Assembly: GCA_014706295.1 (NCBI GenBank)
Contig: JACSVZ010000038.1
Location: forward strand, 3,286,001 to 3,350,000
Length of the DNA: 64,000 bases
Direction: 5' to 3'
DNA from: Lycocorax pyrrhopterus obiensis
Taxonomy: Eukaryota > Chordata > Aves > Passeriformes > Paradisaeidae
The translations under genes were made by a program, and so were the position numbers. The first letter of the stretch is position 1, and each line of letters begins with the position of its first letter. The notes beneath the pieces were generated by a model, which was given only the letters and a program-made list of their open reading frames with translations, was not told the DNA's origin and did no database searches. This document shows, one piece after another, positions 1 through 13,800 of the stretch.

Positions 1-1200
1 TTGGTTCTGAGCACACCAACAGCTAGTTGGTAAAATAAATTCCTGGGGTAGACCAGATCAATCCAATCTCTTTTCCTGCAGTTAGTGCTTACAGACAGGT
101 GAGTTAGTCTGGGATCTTCACTGGAGCCTGCACAGAACAAGGAAGTTTGGTTCGTAGGAAAGTTTTAAAGCTCCGTACTTGTATAAATGTAAAAATCCAG
201 TTGATGGGTGACCGCTTGCTACTTCGTTAAAAATATTTCAGTGTGTGTAGTGGAGGCCATCAAGATTTGGTAGAAGAAAGGCAGTTTGGTGCCTTCTTGC
301 CCCTGTGGCAGGTTTAGAGGCAGTAGAAAGATGATGGATCCCAGAGATGCCCCTATTTGGGTGCTGTTCTGTGACCCCCTGGTGACCAAGGGCTCTTGGG
401 TGAGCACGGAGCTCTTGGCTGGGTGTGGTAAGGGTTGGGCTGGGCCTTTATTTCAATCAGTCACTTAACAAAAGCTGTTGGGAAAATGTACAGGAGGTAT
501 TTTTGCTCCCTAGTGCTTTGATCCCTGCATGCTGTACTGCTCCAGAAGGTGTGGGTGGGATCTGTTTCTAGCTGAGTCTTACCAAGGCTTGGTGATCATT
601 TCCCTTCCAAGCATGAAGGAAGAACTTGCTTAGAGGTTCTGGACTCTGTAGAAGAAAAGAAGATCCCAGTGAAGCGGTTCAGTCACTTAGGGAAGATGTT
701 TTCCTTCATAAAAAACTAGAACAAACAGTGTTAAAGGTAGGGGCCTGAATTTCAGCTAAGGAAAATCAGACAATTGGAGGTGAAGACTAACTGTCCTTCA
801 AGTAAAAACAGTAAGTGGGGGCTGAAGGGTAGATTCTCTTGACTTGCAGGCTCTTAAAAGTAGTTGGGATGGTGATTTATGGAATGTTTCCATGGAATGA
901 ATATCTCCAGGGCTGCACTGTTTCAATAAATAACAGCAATTCCTATTTTACACTGGTCAGTTAATGTATGGTAGTGTTGACTATCAGGCTTTGTAGGCTA
1001 TAAATAGTACTGGGCTTTTATGCAACCCAGAAGAGAGGTTCCTTTCATTTACTTTTATTTCTGGTTCCTGTGTTAAGTGCAATTCACTTTGTAAATAAAC
1101 ACATCACTCGATTTTTGTGCATGGTTATGATGTATTGTGGATATAAAGATTGCCAAATCATACCGTGTGTGTCAAGTTCTGTTCCAGACACAACTGTAGA
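1..1200. other. Upstream flank, no gene recognised
   Basis: This AT-moderate sequence precedes the CpG island. Only short open frames without recognisable domains are present on either strand. AATAAA-type hexamers occur near 924 and 1093, so it could include the 3' UTR of a neighbouring plus-strand gene, but nothing coding supports that. Confidence 0.4.
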
Positions 1201-1323
1201 AGAAGGCGGAGCCAGCTCCCGAGCCCGAGCGCAGGGTGGGCCGGGGGGGAGCGGCAGGACGGGGTACCCGCTGCCCCCGAGGCTGTTCCACCGCCCCAGG
1301 GTGCCGCGTTGGGTGGGGGAGCA

Positions 1324-1505
1324 TGTCCCGGTGTCCCGCTGTCCATGTGTCCCGCTCTCCCGCTGTCCCGGTGTCCGTGTGTCCCGCTCTCCCGCTGTCC
1401 CGCCGTGTGTCCCGGTGTCTGTGTGTCCCGCTGTCCCGGTGTCCGTGTATCCCGGTGTCTGTGTGTCCCGGTGTCCGTGTGTCCCGCTGTCCCGCTGTCC
1501 CGGTG
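1324..1505. repeat. TGTCC-rich minisatellite, GC-rich form
   Basis: About 180 bases consist of an irregular tandem array built from ten-base variants such as CCCGCTGTCC, CCCGGTGTCC and GTGTGTCCCG. It lies just upstream of the GC-box cluster. The length suggests a rapidly evolving repeat; any ORF through it is a by-product of the repeat. Confidence 0.8.
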
Positions 1506-1749
1506 CGGGGCCGGCTCTGGGGTGGGCGCGGTGCCGAAGCCTCCCGGCGCGGGGGCGGGGCCTGGGGCGGGGGGCGGGGCACGATGAGATGGGCGGGGTC
1601 CGACGCGGCGGGGGCGGGGCTTGGCCGCAGGGCCGCTATTGGCCGCCGGCTGTTGCCAGCGGGGTCGCGTTGCTACGCCGGCGGGTTGCCCGCAGTCCAT
1701 TGGGCGCTCGGGAGCTGCATCAGCGCGGCGCGGGCGGGGATTGGCGGGC

Positions 1750-1838
1750 GGGCGTGGGGGGCGGGGCCCGGCGGCCGCCGCAGCCGGCGCTGGGGCGGCG
1801 CGCGCCGCGCGGAGGGGCCGCGGGCGCCGGGAGCGCAG
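1750..1838 (+). other. MARCHF2: Probable non-coding exon 1 of MARCHF2 (5' UTR)
   Basis: A consensus-like splice donor (GCGCAG|GTACCG) sits at 1838/1839 inside the CpG island, downstream of the GC boxes and ATTGG motifs. The acceptor before the MARCHF2 start-codon exon (at 14237/14238) requires such an upstream exon. The start given is only approximate, and other donors in the island are possible. There is no direct evidence of transcription. Confidence 0.4.
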
Positions 1839-4800
1839 GTACCGGACGGGGGGGCGGCCGGGCCGGCCCCGCGCCCCGCTCCGCGCTCGCCGGGCCGGGC
1901 AGCGCTCCGCGCGGGGCTGCGGCGGCGGGAGGCGGCCGGGCCGGAGGCCCGGACGCCCTGACAGCCCTCCCGGTATCCCCGCCGAGGTGTGTCCCCGTTG
2001 CGTGGCGCCGCTGCAGGTCTTGGGGGCCCCTCCGCTGCCGCCGGCCCCGCTGCCCTCACGGGCCCCGTGCGAGACGCTGCCGCCGGTACGGGCTGCGCTG
2101 TGTTCGCTGTGCGGGGCCCCCGCGCCTGAGCCGCGGCCCTTCCTGGCTCGGCCGGGCCGGGCTGGGCGGGCCTGGGTTGGGCTGGGCTGGGCTGGCACCG
2201 TCCCCCGGGAGCGCCGCGGCTGTCGCCTACAGACACACCGGGGACAGAAGTGCCGGAGGTTTGAGAAGCGTTTGTTTGTTCATTAGATTCTTCTTCCTTG
2301 GGTATAAGCAGTTAGTAGGAAAAGTTTCGTTTGCCAGTGGGCTCCCGTGTCTGTTTTTTCACGTGTTTGGGAGCGTTCTCATGTCTGTTTGTGCCCCCCC
2401 CCCCCCAAGTGTTGTGTGCACGGACACGCTGCCTTGTAGAGCTTGGTGCAGAGATTTCCCAAGAGAATGAGCTCGGTGTCACAAAACAGCTGAAGAGGTT
2501 GCTGCAGTCCTGTGCTGGAGCAGCAGCTGCTTTCCTCCGTGGTGTAAGCTTGGAGTTTGTGATGGACTTTTCATAAACTGGCAATCTTTAAGTCTCTCTA
2601 TCTCACTTAAACTCAGGTTTCTTGAGCCAGCTGTCTGTGACAGAGGCCAGAATTGCTGGTTTGTGGGAGTGATCCAAGGGACAAGCCTATGGCTCATGTA
2701 CAGGAAGGTGATTGTGACATGGGAGGTGTTTTTGTTGCAGTCTCAAACACTTGCTCTTGTTATATGTTCTGGATCTGGTGAGGGGACCAAGATTACAAAC
2801 CGAAAAGCCGTGCAATGGCCTTGGAGACTTCTGGAGTGGGCAATTGCTTGCACTTAGTGCCCACAGAAATGGTGCCACCAAGGCGTGGGGTGACATATCT
2901 GCACTGTGTGGTGCTGCTGAACCAAGGAGAGTTTAGGCTGTTGTCCTCTTGGAGGAAGCTGTGCAGAGCTCGAATTTTGCAGGGAGGCAGTGGGGTGTTG
3001 CTCATGTTGGGGGTGATGATGGTGAACTGGAAGTGTCAGGGTTATCCAAAGCAGCTCTGGCTTTTTATCCTGCTTGTTTGTATTCAGTGCACTGTCCCTG
3101 CCCTGATGTGTGTGATGAAGATCTGTCAGTGGGGATGTGCTTCTCATCCCACCCTGTGCCCTTTATTTGCTTATCCCCAAGGGACTGTTTCTGTCCCTCT
3201 CTTAACTCTCTGTTACCAGCCCTTCATTCTCCTTGGCACTCTCATTCTCTTGCTCCGCTCTCCTTCCAACAAGCAATTATCTCTGTGTCTTTCCCTTCTG
3301 ATACAGTTTCGAGCACTTTCTTGACCTTTTTCCAGGTTCTTGTTGAGAATGCCTGTGATGTCACTGTGGTCGGCCAGCTGCATTGGCTGTGGCCTGTCCT
3401 CTTTGTCGCCCTGCTCATGGAGACATAAAACCCTGCTTGGCTGCCACTCACAGGTGCACAGTATAATCCTTTGAACAGCTGGACGTTAGTCTTGGCTTTC
3501 CAAGGCTAAAGTGTTGGAATACTTTTCTGCATGTCCAAAGGATTATGCAGGGGAGTGTTTGGGGGCTGGACGTGCCCTGGTTTTTCAGGTGTATTTGAAG
3601 CTGCGATGGTGTGTCACCTTTCAGAAACAGAGGCTCGAAGGGAAGGGAGCTGGGACTGTAAAATCTCTTTGTCACGTGCACCATGACAGTGAATTTAATA
3701 ATTCCAGTTGAGGACAGAAGGTCTAACTACCCCCAAGCACGTGCTGGGGAGTGTTGCAGGCAACCTGCATCAGTAGGGAAGTCTTAGCTTTGCCGAGAGC
3801 AGACCAGGTGGCACAGGGAATGGCCAAGTGTGAGCCTAATGTGTATTTCATGGACATTCTATACCAGCTGTGAAGCTGGGGGTGTCTGTGTGTGGTTAGC
3901 TGATCAGCACCACTGCCTAAGTGGAAACAGAAAATGGCATTGGAACTAATGTTCCTTGTTTTGGATGTGTTTGACTGCTCTTTTTTGCTGTGGATTGCAC
4001 AGAGGCTGCAGGGTGAGGTCACCCTGTGCTGGACGCCAAGGGGACCATGCAGATGAGCAGAACTACAATGTACTGACTGTGAGCAGCTTCTGACAGGGTT
4101 CTTGCCTTCATGGATGCTGGGAGAGGGCCTTTCCTTTTCTAGGTGAATGATGCTGGCCCTCATCAAGCAAGTGTAGGACACGATGTTTCCCTGGGAGGAA
4201 GTAAGTACTGTTTTCTTGAAACAGCGTGACCAAAATTAAGTCCAAATGCATCCACGGCAAGCTGAGGCTGGGTACGGATTCCGAGACTCTGTGAGTCTGA
4301 GGGACTCCTGCAAGTCCTCAGGATATGACTTTGCAGTAGTTCTGCAAGTAGAGGCACAAAGCAAAATGGGCATTTGGGGACTTTTTTCACTATTGTTTAA
4401 AATATCTTGGTTTTTTGCACTAGGAACACAGAAGCTTTTCTTAGAAAATGAAGGGAAGAATCAGGCATCATGAACTATAAACTACAGGATGAGTTTATTT
4501 TTTCTCCACTTGACTTTGACTCAGCTTTGGATATTTGGAGATTTCAGAGTTTCCGTTTCCAAACTGGTTTTTTTCCCCCCTCCAGACTGAAGTTTGAGCT
4601 GGTGTGTCTCTTTTCCCTCCCAGTCTAATTTACTTTGATTAACTTATGCTTCTGCCTGCTCTTAGCTCCAACCTTTCCCACAAGAGGGAAATGGTCTCAG
4701 TTACTGACTCTTGTCCCCTTGGAAGCACTCTGGGCACGTCTCAGTGAGTGACACCTGGGCACACAGTGTCTGTGATGTCCAGGACAAGCCACGTGGAAAA

Positions 4801-7800
4801 CTAAGCCCTGGGGCACTTTTCTGTGAAGGAAATGAGCACAGCGCTAAAGCAGGGTAGGCAAGTGGTCTCTGTGAAGTCTGTGTACATTAGCTTTCTCTGG
4901 TGGTAAAATGACGCATTAATCTGTGCTGAGGCTTATCACGTTTGTGGCTTATCACATTTGTGGCTTATCAGCACAGTTCATGTCATGCACGTGAACGGTA
5001 GGATCTCCACCTCTCCAGTCCTGGTCTTATTCTCTCTCCAGCTCCGACTGTAGCAGGCATTCCCTGGGAACCTTTGTCTTTGTGCCGTGTTGGTTGTAAG
5101 TAGACCAGATCAGCTGTAGCTGATTGCAGGAGCAATGCAGCTCAGCTGAGAGAGGGGGTTTCCCACTGCAGCTGGTTTGGGAGAGCTCTTGGCTGGTCGT
5201 CTTGCTGGGTGAAAGCAGGGAAGTCACTACTGGGTGTCTTAGGGTCTTGTGCACCTTTCCTAAGGGTGGAAAGTGCAGTTACAGCTTGTGAGAGCTCTAA
5301 GTACTGAAGGTAAAGTGCAGAATGACAAAATCCTGAAAGCAGGGACTGCTGGCATGTCCTGAGGCAGGGACTGAACCCCGTGCATCCTCCAGTGAAGGGA
5401 GCAGCTCAACAGGAGCTGTACTGACCTGCAGCTCTTCCTACCTATCAGCCTTGCAAATGCCTTTCCTGCCCCAGGCCTCTCTAGAACCGTGTTACAGTTT
5501 GGAATCTGTCATTTGCCCCCATTTCAAATAAATAGGCATCTGTAAGTTTTCTTCCAGATTTTATGTAGCAATTCTAACTAAACTTTCCAATTCCTGATAG
5601 AACCCGAGATGATTGTGTGGTTAACCTCAAAGACAGACATGCTGTAACTGTTGTTGCAATTTTAATCAGTTGTCATGAAGTTACTGATAGACTGAAGGAA
5701 ACATTCTCTTCCAGTTCCTAAAAAGAGGGGAACAAGGGGCGAGGAGCAGCACTGGCTCAGGAAATACAAGTACAAACAAATCAAACTTACCTTCTAAAGC
5801 GCTTTTCTGCAAAAAGGAGGATGCACCAAGCTTGTGTAGTCTTGGCTTGAACAGCGATTCCTTTGTTTGAAGCTTTGAGAGTTTTAGTCCTGTTTCAGCT
5901 GAAAGCTTTTTGGGGTTAGATTTGAGAGTGGTGGGAGGGGAAAGGTAAACTTCAATTCTGGACTGTTTCCAATTTATTTCCTCCCGCTTTTTCTTGTACT
6001 TCCCTGCAGACAAATCAGACAAGGCCTGTGTCCAGAAGAACTAGAAATGCAGCCTAAGCAAAACATTGCAAGCTGAAACTGAGAGAGTTTTGCAGCACAG
6101 GTACCAATTGTGAAGTTTCACTTGAGGTTTGAGGAGGGAATCTGTAGCAGTAAGGAGTGGGCAGAAGAGAGACACTGGTGCAGTTGGTTGGGATCAGTGG
6201 ATCCTTCTCTCTGGCTGACCATGGGGATGCTCTCAGCTGGCGTCTGCTCTGGAGCTCTCTAGAGTGAGGTAGTGAGTCACAGGCTGCCTTTGGTGGCGCC
6301 TTTGCTGGAAAGTTCTTTGAAAGCTGAATGTTCTGAGGAGATCTGTGATACAGCTAGGTTAAAAAATATTAATAGTCAAGTTAAATTCCAGATCAAATGT
6401 CTCCTGGGAGCTGAGTGTGCTGCCTGGTTTCGTGCGGCAGTTGCGCACGGGCCGCGCTGCTTCTGAGCAGTCGGGGCAAGCAGGGCTGCTGCGTGCTGTG
6501 CTGGTGGTTTGTTCCAGCTCCAGGTCATCTCCAAGCAGAGCACTGTTGTTTGTATAATAGTGTAAATGGTACTCTATAAACCAAGAAGGAAAACACTGGG
6601 GAGCATGCAAGTTCTTTCTGACCTGGGCTTCCCAATCCTGAAATAACGTGTTGCGTCCTCCTGAGTCGTGCCCTTCGAGGGACTGACCAGTTCCATGGTG
6701 CGTGGATGCTGCAGTCTTGATTTGGTGTGTGTGTTACTGCTACACTAAAATTCTGTTTCCTGAGGTATTACCCACAGCTGGAAAATCCATTTGTTCTGAA
6801 CAAACTGCAACTGCCTGGCAAGTGACTGTGCAGGACTGGGGAGCACTCGAGCTTTGGCCTTGCTGCAGAGGCTGCCTCTCTTTAAAGAGGAGCTCGCTGA
6901 AGCAATAGAGCTGGGAAGCAGACGTGTCTGCTGCTGGTGTTTTGTAAAGTACGGGGGTGCAGAGAGATGTGAGAGGCCACACGGCTCTGGTCCCTTCAGC
7001 AGGGCAGGGCTGTGCTTATGTCTGGCGGGCTGGCTGTTGTCCCCAATGATGGGTAGCACTTCTGCAAGCATTGCTTTGTAGGAATGATAATCCATTTTTT
7101 TTTCACCCTGGTTCATGGTTTCAGTTTCAAGTCTTACTAATGCATCTTTCTTTCCGTGGAGAAAGAGAGTGATAAAACGCAGAGGGAGGTGGGTGCAGAG
7201 TCTGTGTAGTTGCGTTATGTAGTGAGTTGTGCTGCTGTTCACCTCTGAAAGCTGATGTCTTTTGAATCCTCAGAGGAGTCGCAGGTGTTCCTCATGCCCC
7301 AGCTGGTTTTCAGTTGTTCCCTTATGAAACTTGTTATTAAAATGGCTGAATTTTGATTGGAGATACCCTTTGCAAAGCATTTTCTTCTAATGTTGCAATT
7401 CGTTTTTCCAGATGTTGGTAATTAAAGTGCAGTAAACTTTCCTTTCATACAGCCTTGTGGCAGATAGCAAGTCTTGGAAGAACTGAGATAACTTTGTTCA
7501 TTTTGGCATTCCAGCTGTAATACACAGCCTAATCTTTCCCAAGCACAGCAAGAAAAAAATCATCCTTTAGGCTGCTTCTTTTTATACTGATTTTTTTCTC
7601 AACGTCTAAGCTTGAACCTTTTGCTTCTTTTTGAATATTTTGAGTAACTTTATTAGGCAGTGAAGAAAACTTGTTTGAGAAACAGTGGGTGAACAACATG
7701 TTAGGTACTCTGAAATCCAGAGAGTCTTGCTGTGTCGCAGCTCTGCTGTGTCCACAAGAGACCCTTGCCTTGGCCTTGTTTCAAAGTTAGGGTTCTCACC

Positions 7801-10800
7801 TGCCGGGAGCCCCCCTGAGCCCCTTAGGAGCTTCATCTTCGCCAGCCAATAGTTTTCCATTGCTTCAAGACATGGAGATGAAGTGAAACTACTGCAGATG
7901 TTGATCCAATATGCTGAAGTTTTGGAGAGGAGGGATGTGTGTGGATGTTTGCTTTGGAAAACAGCAGTTATTGATTACCAAGGCTTGCTGCAGTATTTTT
8001 TTACCAATGGGGAATAGAAGTCAGATCCTGGCAATGTGTCTCTTTGGAAAAAATGGAAGACTGTCTTTTCATCTGTCTCTGCAAACCCATTTGCCATAAT
8101 CTAAATAATCAAGACTTCAGAGAGCTTCTAGAATATGTCAAAAGAGTTTCTTGGTATAGAGAGGTTATGATCATTTGTCCCCAGCAGCAGCCAGTGAGTG
8201 AAAGCTTGAGTTACCATTGACTGCTGCTGAGCTGTGTTTTTGGAATAGTGGAGAGGCAGCCCAGCCAAGTCTGGCTGTGGTCATGTACAAATGTGACAAA
8301 CACAGGGGTCCAGAAAGGCTGTCTCCTCTGAGCTTCTGACCTCCTCCTGGGTGTTACAGGGTTAAACTTGGAGCATGTGTTTTTGAACTCAGTGCCAGGG
8401 ATGAGGCAGGTGAGCTTCTGGAGTCAGCCTGAGGCTTTTGCTGTTAAAGGTGTAGGAGGAGTTTCCTGGTGTGAAGCTTTATCAGGAGGTTCACAAGCTC
8501 CCAGAATGTTGTGCCTTGATTATTTTTTTCCCTTGCTTTTTGGGGTATGTTTTAGCCCAGGGTCAGGGCTGTCCCCTGGCTCTGATCCACAGCATTGCTC
8601 CACTGTCATCCTCTGAAGAGCAAGTTGTGGCTGAAGTTTTTACAGCATCTCCTTTAGTTGCAACTGCCAACCAAATGTTGCAGGCAGGGAAGGAAATAGA
8701 TAAGCTCCTGGAGAGTGAAATGCTTTTCTGTGTGTTACTTACCAAATTTTAAAAAGTTTTAGAAGCTGTTGCATGGCATCAGATCTTATTTTGAATATTG
8801 AGGTATATGCCATAAAATGCTGTGTCACTTTTCTCGCTGGACAGGGCTCCTTGCACCCTGACTTTAGGGCTGTTGTGTTCAGGTGACTTCTGAGCATAGG
8901 ACTAATGAGATTTCTTCCCAGGCCCTGAGTGATGGGAGAGTTGCTGCTGGGTCAAGCGTGGGCAGATCCTGTGCTGGCTTTTTGGGTACTTTTAAGGTGT
9001 TACATAGCAGACCTGCAGGGTGACTTCGGGGAGTCAGTTGAGGTATAAAATCATGTATTTTTACTAAAGAACAAAATAATACTGTGGTTTTCAACCCTCA
9101 GCAGAGAGTGTGTTTAAACAAACAAAACTGAAAACAAAGCCCTGCACAGTTTGGGACCAGTTCTTGGGGGTTTTTGTTGGTTTTGTATTTTTTTTTTCTT
9201 TAGATTAATTCACTTACGCAACCTTTCAACAGTAGCAGGGAGCACTTCAGGCCACTCATCGCATCCCGTCCACATGTATCTCTGGTGGCAGTGTCTTAGG
9301 TGTGAGGGCCTAGAGGCCAGAGGTGGAAGAGAGGGTACTCTGCCAGTCACCCGGAGCACGGGGGCTGCAGGTACACTGTGAGGCCGGTGCCTCAGTTGGC
9401 AGAACTGGTGCTGCAGGATGTGCTGCACAGCTGGGATTGAACCTGGGCTGTGGGAAGATGTGCATTAGCTGTGTGAGATAGGGTGTGTGGGAGCAGGTGC
9501 TTAGATGTGTGAAGGAAGCAATTCTTTGTACGGTCTCTCTCAAGGTGGAGAGAGATGTTCAGATGGTTGTAGGGCCCAGGATTTGGGAAATCCAGTTTTA
9601 GTGATGAAAAGGAAAGCACTGATGTTTGGAAATGCCCTTTAGCAACTGAATACCTTCAGTTCACTGGTGACATTTGCAGGATTGTATGATTAGAAAACTC
9701 AGTGTCTGCATGCCCAAAGTGACTAAAAGGGCCTTGGAAAGCAGGCTGGGAAGCCTTGCACCCGGGGTCAAACTTCAGCTCATGTGAGCAGCGGTCGGAG
9801 CTGTGATCTGCCATCAGTGAGTGGGTTACTTGCTAAAAATTGAACAAAAGTCCTTGTGTACAGATGGGTGGGTTATGTTGGCTACACAACTTGGTTATCT
9901 CAGGTGGCACCATGGGTGAGGTGGCAGGTCTCAGTTACAGTAATCAGGGAAATGGGTTGCTCAGTGAGAGGAACAGACTCGGCCGCTGGCAGCATCACGT
10001 GTTGGGTTTTTCCTTGGTGGACATGTCCCAGGGAAGCCAGTCTGTTCAGGAGCTGGTGCGTATGTGCTGCACCCAAAGAGCTGGTTCTAGCTCCAGTTTG
10101 CTCTGGATCCTGTCAAAGCCACAGGATTGCTCCAAGGCTTTAGACTGGTTGGGATATTCATTAGTGGGCAGGCCACGAGCAGCACAGCAGAGCCACGACC
10201 TGCACCTGACAGTCCCCATTACTGCCATCATTTGGCTGAAGCTTTTCCTATTGTCTTTCTCATCTTGTGCTTTTCGCTTTATGGCTTTGATCCAGGTGTT
10301 CATCTGGCCTGCTGTGGTTTCCCTGTCTAGGAGAAATAACTGTTTTGTCCATCTTCAAAGTCCAGATATGGAGAGCAGAGCTGGGGGACCCTTTAGCTCC
10401 TTGACTCGTGCTTACTTCTGCTGGGCACATCTCCTGCATGGAGAGCACTGGTCCAACCTGATCTCTGCAGTCTTTTGAGGAAGTTTTGCCTGCCTCACTG
10501 CCCTTTGGATGACATAAACTGGATTACAAATCTCATTGCAATGCGTGAGGACTGACAAGGGGGAGTATCTTGCAGGCGTGTTTCCCTTAAGCCGAGGAGC
10601 AGGATCCTGCACCAGCACCCCGTCTCTGCCTTGGAGCGGTGACAGAGCACAGGCTGCTCCTCAAGGAACTGGCTTGTTTTGCTGCATATGTTTGAGTTTT
10701 GGAATTCTAGTGCAGAACTTGCTCTTCTGAGCCAACTTTCCATAAAAAGGGTTTGTTTTTTTCAATTTGAGTAATATCTACAAACTCAGCCCTTTATGTT

Positions 10801-13800
10801 CTGGATCTGCTCAGAAGCTGAGGATGCAAAGTGTTGCTGAGAAGAGACTTCTGGTTTATTTGCTTATGTCTAACTGTGGCAGCAGAGAGGATGTTGATAA
10901 CAAACCTAGTGTTTCCGAGACTTTTTTTTAAAATGTGGACAAGAAATGGGCTCAGAAATCATAGGTGCTTAGAAAAAAAATCAGTGTGTGGTTCAAACCA
11001 GCTGTTTGGATCTTCTTTCTCACCCCGGGATTTTGATGTTTCTGCTGTAAATGGAGCTGGGGAAGGGGCTAGAGCACAAATCTGATGATGAGTGGCTGAG
11101 GGAGCTGGGTGTTCAGAAAAGGAGGTACAGGGGGAACTGTCTTGCTCACTAAAACTCCCTGAGAGTTCAGCCAGGTGGGAGTCACTCACTTCTCCCAGGT
11201 AACGAGTGACAGGATGAGAGGAAACAACCTCAAGCTGTACTGGGGAGGTTTAGGCTGAAAAAATTCCTTCATGGAAAGGGTGGTCAGGCACTGGCACAGC
11301 CTGCCCAGGGCAGTGGTGGAGTCCCCATCCCTGCAGGGATTTAAAAGCTGTGTGGATGTGGCACTTGGGGACATGGGTTAGTGGTGGGCTTGGCAGTGCT
11401 GGGGAACAGTTGGAATAGACGATCTCAAAGGCCCTTTCCAACCTGAACAATTCTGTGAACACTGGGTTTGGGCTGGATGAGCTGTTGACAATTGTGAAAG
11501 AAGGCTGTGTGTTGATGAGCTGATCCTTCAGGGATCAGGAAAGGGACTGACTTGGCTGTACACCATGGTTCATGTTCCACTGGGTATGGAACTGGAACCC
11601 AAGTGCACTGCAGATGTTATCTTTGGATTTCAGTTACTTCTTTACTAACCATGAAAACCTTGCTGCTTTTCCTTCATATTTGCTGAATGGCATGAGTCAG
11701 ATATTAAAGCAGTGACTTCAGGTTCCACCCTGGGCTGAACCCTGACAAGGAAATGCCAAATAACTTGTACGAGAAAGCTGCGCGTTTCCTGAAGAACGGC
11801 AGGGTGGCCATTCCCTTCCAGCCCGAGCAGGGCTGCCAGGGCAAGGCCATGGGGCTGCCTGTGTCTGTAAGATGTGGAGCACAAAGAGCCTCAGTATAAA
11901 TACTCCCAGGGCACAGTCAGTGAGGGCAGTTTTATTCCAGTACACAGAATGGACCTTTTTCCTCTGGACTTTAAAATAACATTTTGGCCGAGCAAATGGA
12001 ACCGACCTTTTTGTTAAAAGCATATTATCTTCTCATGCTTGTTTCAGTAAGAGGTTGTTAAAATGGAAAGAACTCCTTAGCTTGCAGAACAGCTGACTTA
12101 AGTAATTCCAATAGCATTTATCATTTTACTTTTTGCTCCTTGAAGTTGGAGAGTTTGTAGCCTTTTTTTTGAAGAGGAGAAATTAGAAAAGTAGCTCTAA
12201 ATCTGTGTGTTCTTTGCACAGGTGGAGAGAGAGGCTGAGTCTGTGAAGTTAATTTTTAAGTTGATGAAAAGATTCACATTCATTTTGAAGAGGATTGATC
12301 TGCCCACAAGCTCAAGCTTATTCCTGCTCAGATGCAAAGGAAGGATTACAGATAGTTATCAAGAGCAGCTTTAATAAAGAGATCAGAAAGTCTTCTATTA
12401 GAAACTGGAAACTATTCTGTAAAGTGAGGGAATGCTACCAAAGTTGGCATCTGGTGCTGAGGTACCAGTGAAGGGCTCTCTCCCTCTTGAACGCGTGTAC
12501 ATGAAGGAAGCTGACCTGACAGATGAAGCCCTTGGTTGTGTGAGTTGCTTAATTTCCAAGACATGAAAAAGCGCTTGTGCTTACCCAAATCAGGGTTTTC
12601 AGGGCTTCAAGGATCACGTTCTTGTACCGGCTCTTTGGTTTTGTCCTCTGTAGTATGGCCAAGCCTCCAACCAGGAACAAGCCCTTATTTTCTTTAGTTA
12701 TTTTAGTTAGATTTTGGCTTAGTTGAATGTGACGGAACTGCAGTTTCATGGGAATGTTTGACTCCTGTTGTGCACAGAGATCTCAAAACAAAAAAGCCTT
12801 TCCTTGGATGGGATGGTGAAGATTTGTTTGCCTGCTCCTACCTCCAGGAGGCAAAGATTGCAGATTCACCCCGTTCCCCTGAAATTTAACAAACGTAATT
12901 ATTTTCATATATCTTCTTTGGGGTTGTGGTTATTTTATCTCCTTTTATTCCTCCCCTTTTTTCCTTTTCATTGCTTTCGTTTGAAGTTCTTTTATGGATT
13001 CATTTCATCTTGAAATCCAGCCGCCAGGATGAGGCAGCATTCCAGCTCTGATCCCAGCAGTGCTGGCGCACAGGGATTACTGTGCGTGCCTTACATAAGG
13101 CAGTCCTGTTTACAGACACAGAGATTTTGGTTTTACCAGCAGTATGATGTTGTTGGATTGTGTTCAGCGTGACTCACTGTAACCCCAGCTCTTTATTTCT
13201 GCACAGCTGCCTCCCAGGGACCAGGTTAAAGGCGATTGGCAAAAACAGGATTTTTCTGAATCTGCAGAGCATACCTGATTTTGGGGATGAGATACCCCCT
13301 GCCAGGGAGGAACCTGGCTGTTTCTGGCAGCTTGGGCAAGCTGCTGCCTTCCCTCAAAGGCAGAGAGCTCTCCTGTCCACACGTGGCTCATCAGAGCCAA
13401 CTCCTGGTTTGCCATGTTGGGCTTTTCTCTGCATCTTCTCTCCAGTTCTTGCATTTGCTGTTTGTTCTGCGTGTTCTCTTTGCTGGGTAAATGTTGAAAA
13501 TGTGCTGGTGTGCTTTGCTGTTTGCACGTGGCTCTTGTAAAAGTCATGATTGGTCCAAACAGTTGAAAGAGAAAGGAGGCAGGCTGGTCTGCTGCCCTTC
13601 CCAGGGAGGATTTTTGGTGCTTTTGGGAGGTTCGTATCCACACTGTTGGGACGTACCACAGGAGATATAGAAATGGAAGCGTGTGCATTTCATTAAAGAA
13701 ATAAAGAGAAAGAAGATCAAAGATGGGGTGGGGGAGCCTTTTGGGCTTGGACAGTCCTTCAAGTGCTCAGAAAGCTCCTGAAGGCAGCTGAGAAGGGCCT

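Larger units (their letters stand above)
1200..2230 (+). promoter_or_regulatory. MARCHF2: CpG island promoter, probably of MARCHF2
   Basis: About 1 kb is extremely GC- and CpG-rich, in sharp contrast with the AT-richer DNA on both sides. It contains repeated GC boxes (GGGCGGGGC type, for example around 1553-1620 and 1755-1770) and three ATTGG motifs (inverted CCAAT boxes) near 1637, 1697 and 1739. There is no clear TATA box, as is usual for a broadly expressed gene. The next plus-strand coding sequence is MARCHF2 exon 2 at 14.2 kb, which begins with a 44-base 5' UTR stretch behind a splice acceptor and so needs an upstream non-coding exon; this island is the natural place for it. A bidirectional promoter also serving a gene to the left cannot be excluded. 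Confidence 0.75.

Noticed and set aside
1070..2470. A 466-codon plus-strand open frame and a 346-codon minus-strand frame across the CpG island
   Set aside because: GC-rich DNA with few stop codons and a tandem TGTCC array produces long frames in several phases at once. The peptides are low-complexity Arg/Gly/Pro/Ala with no domain.
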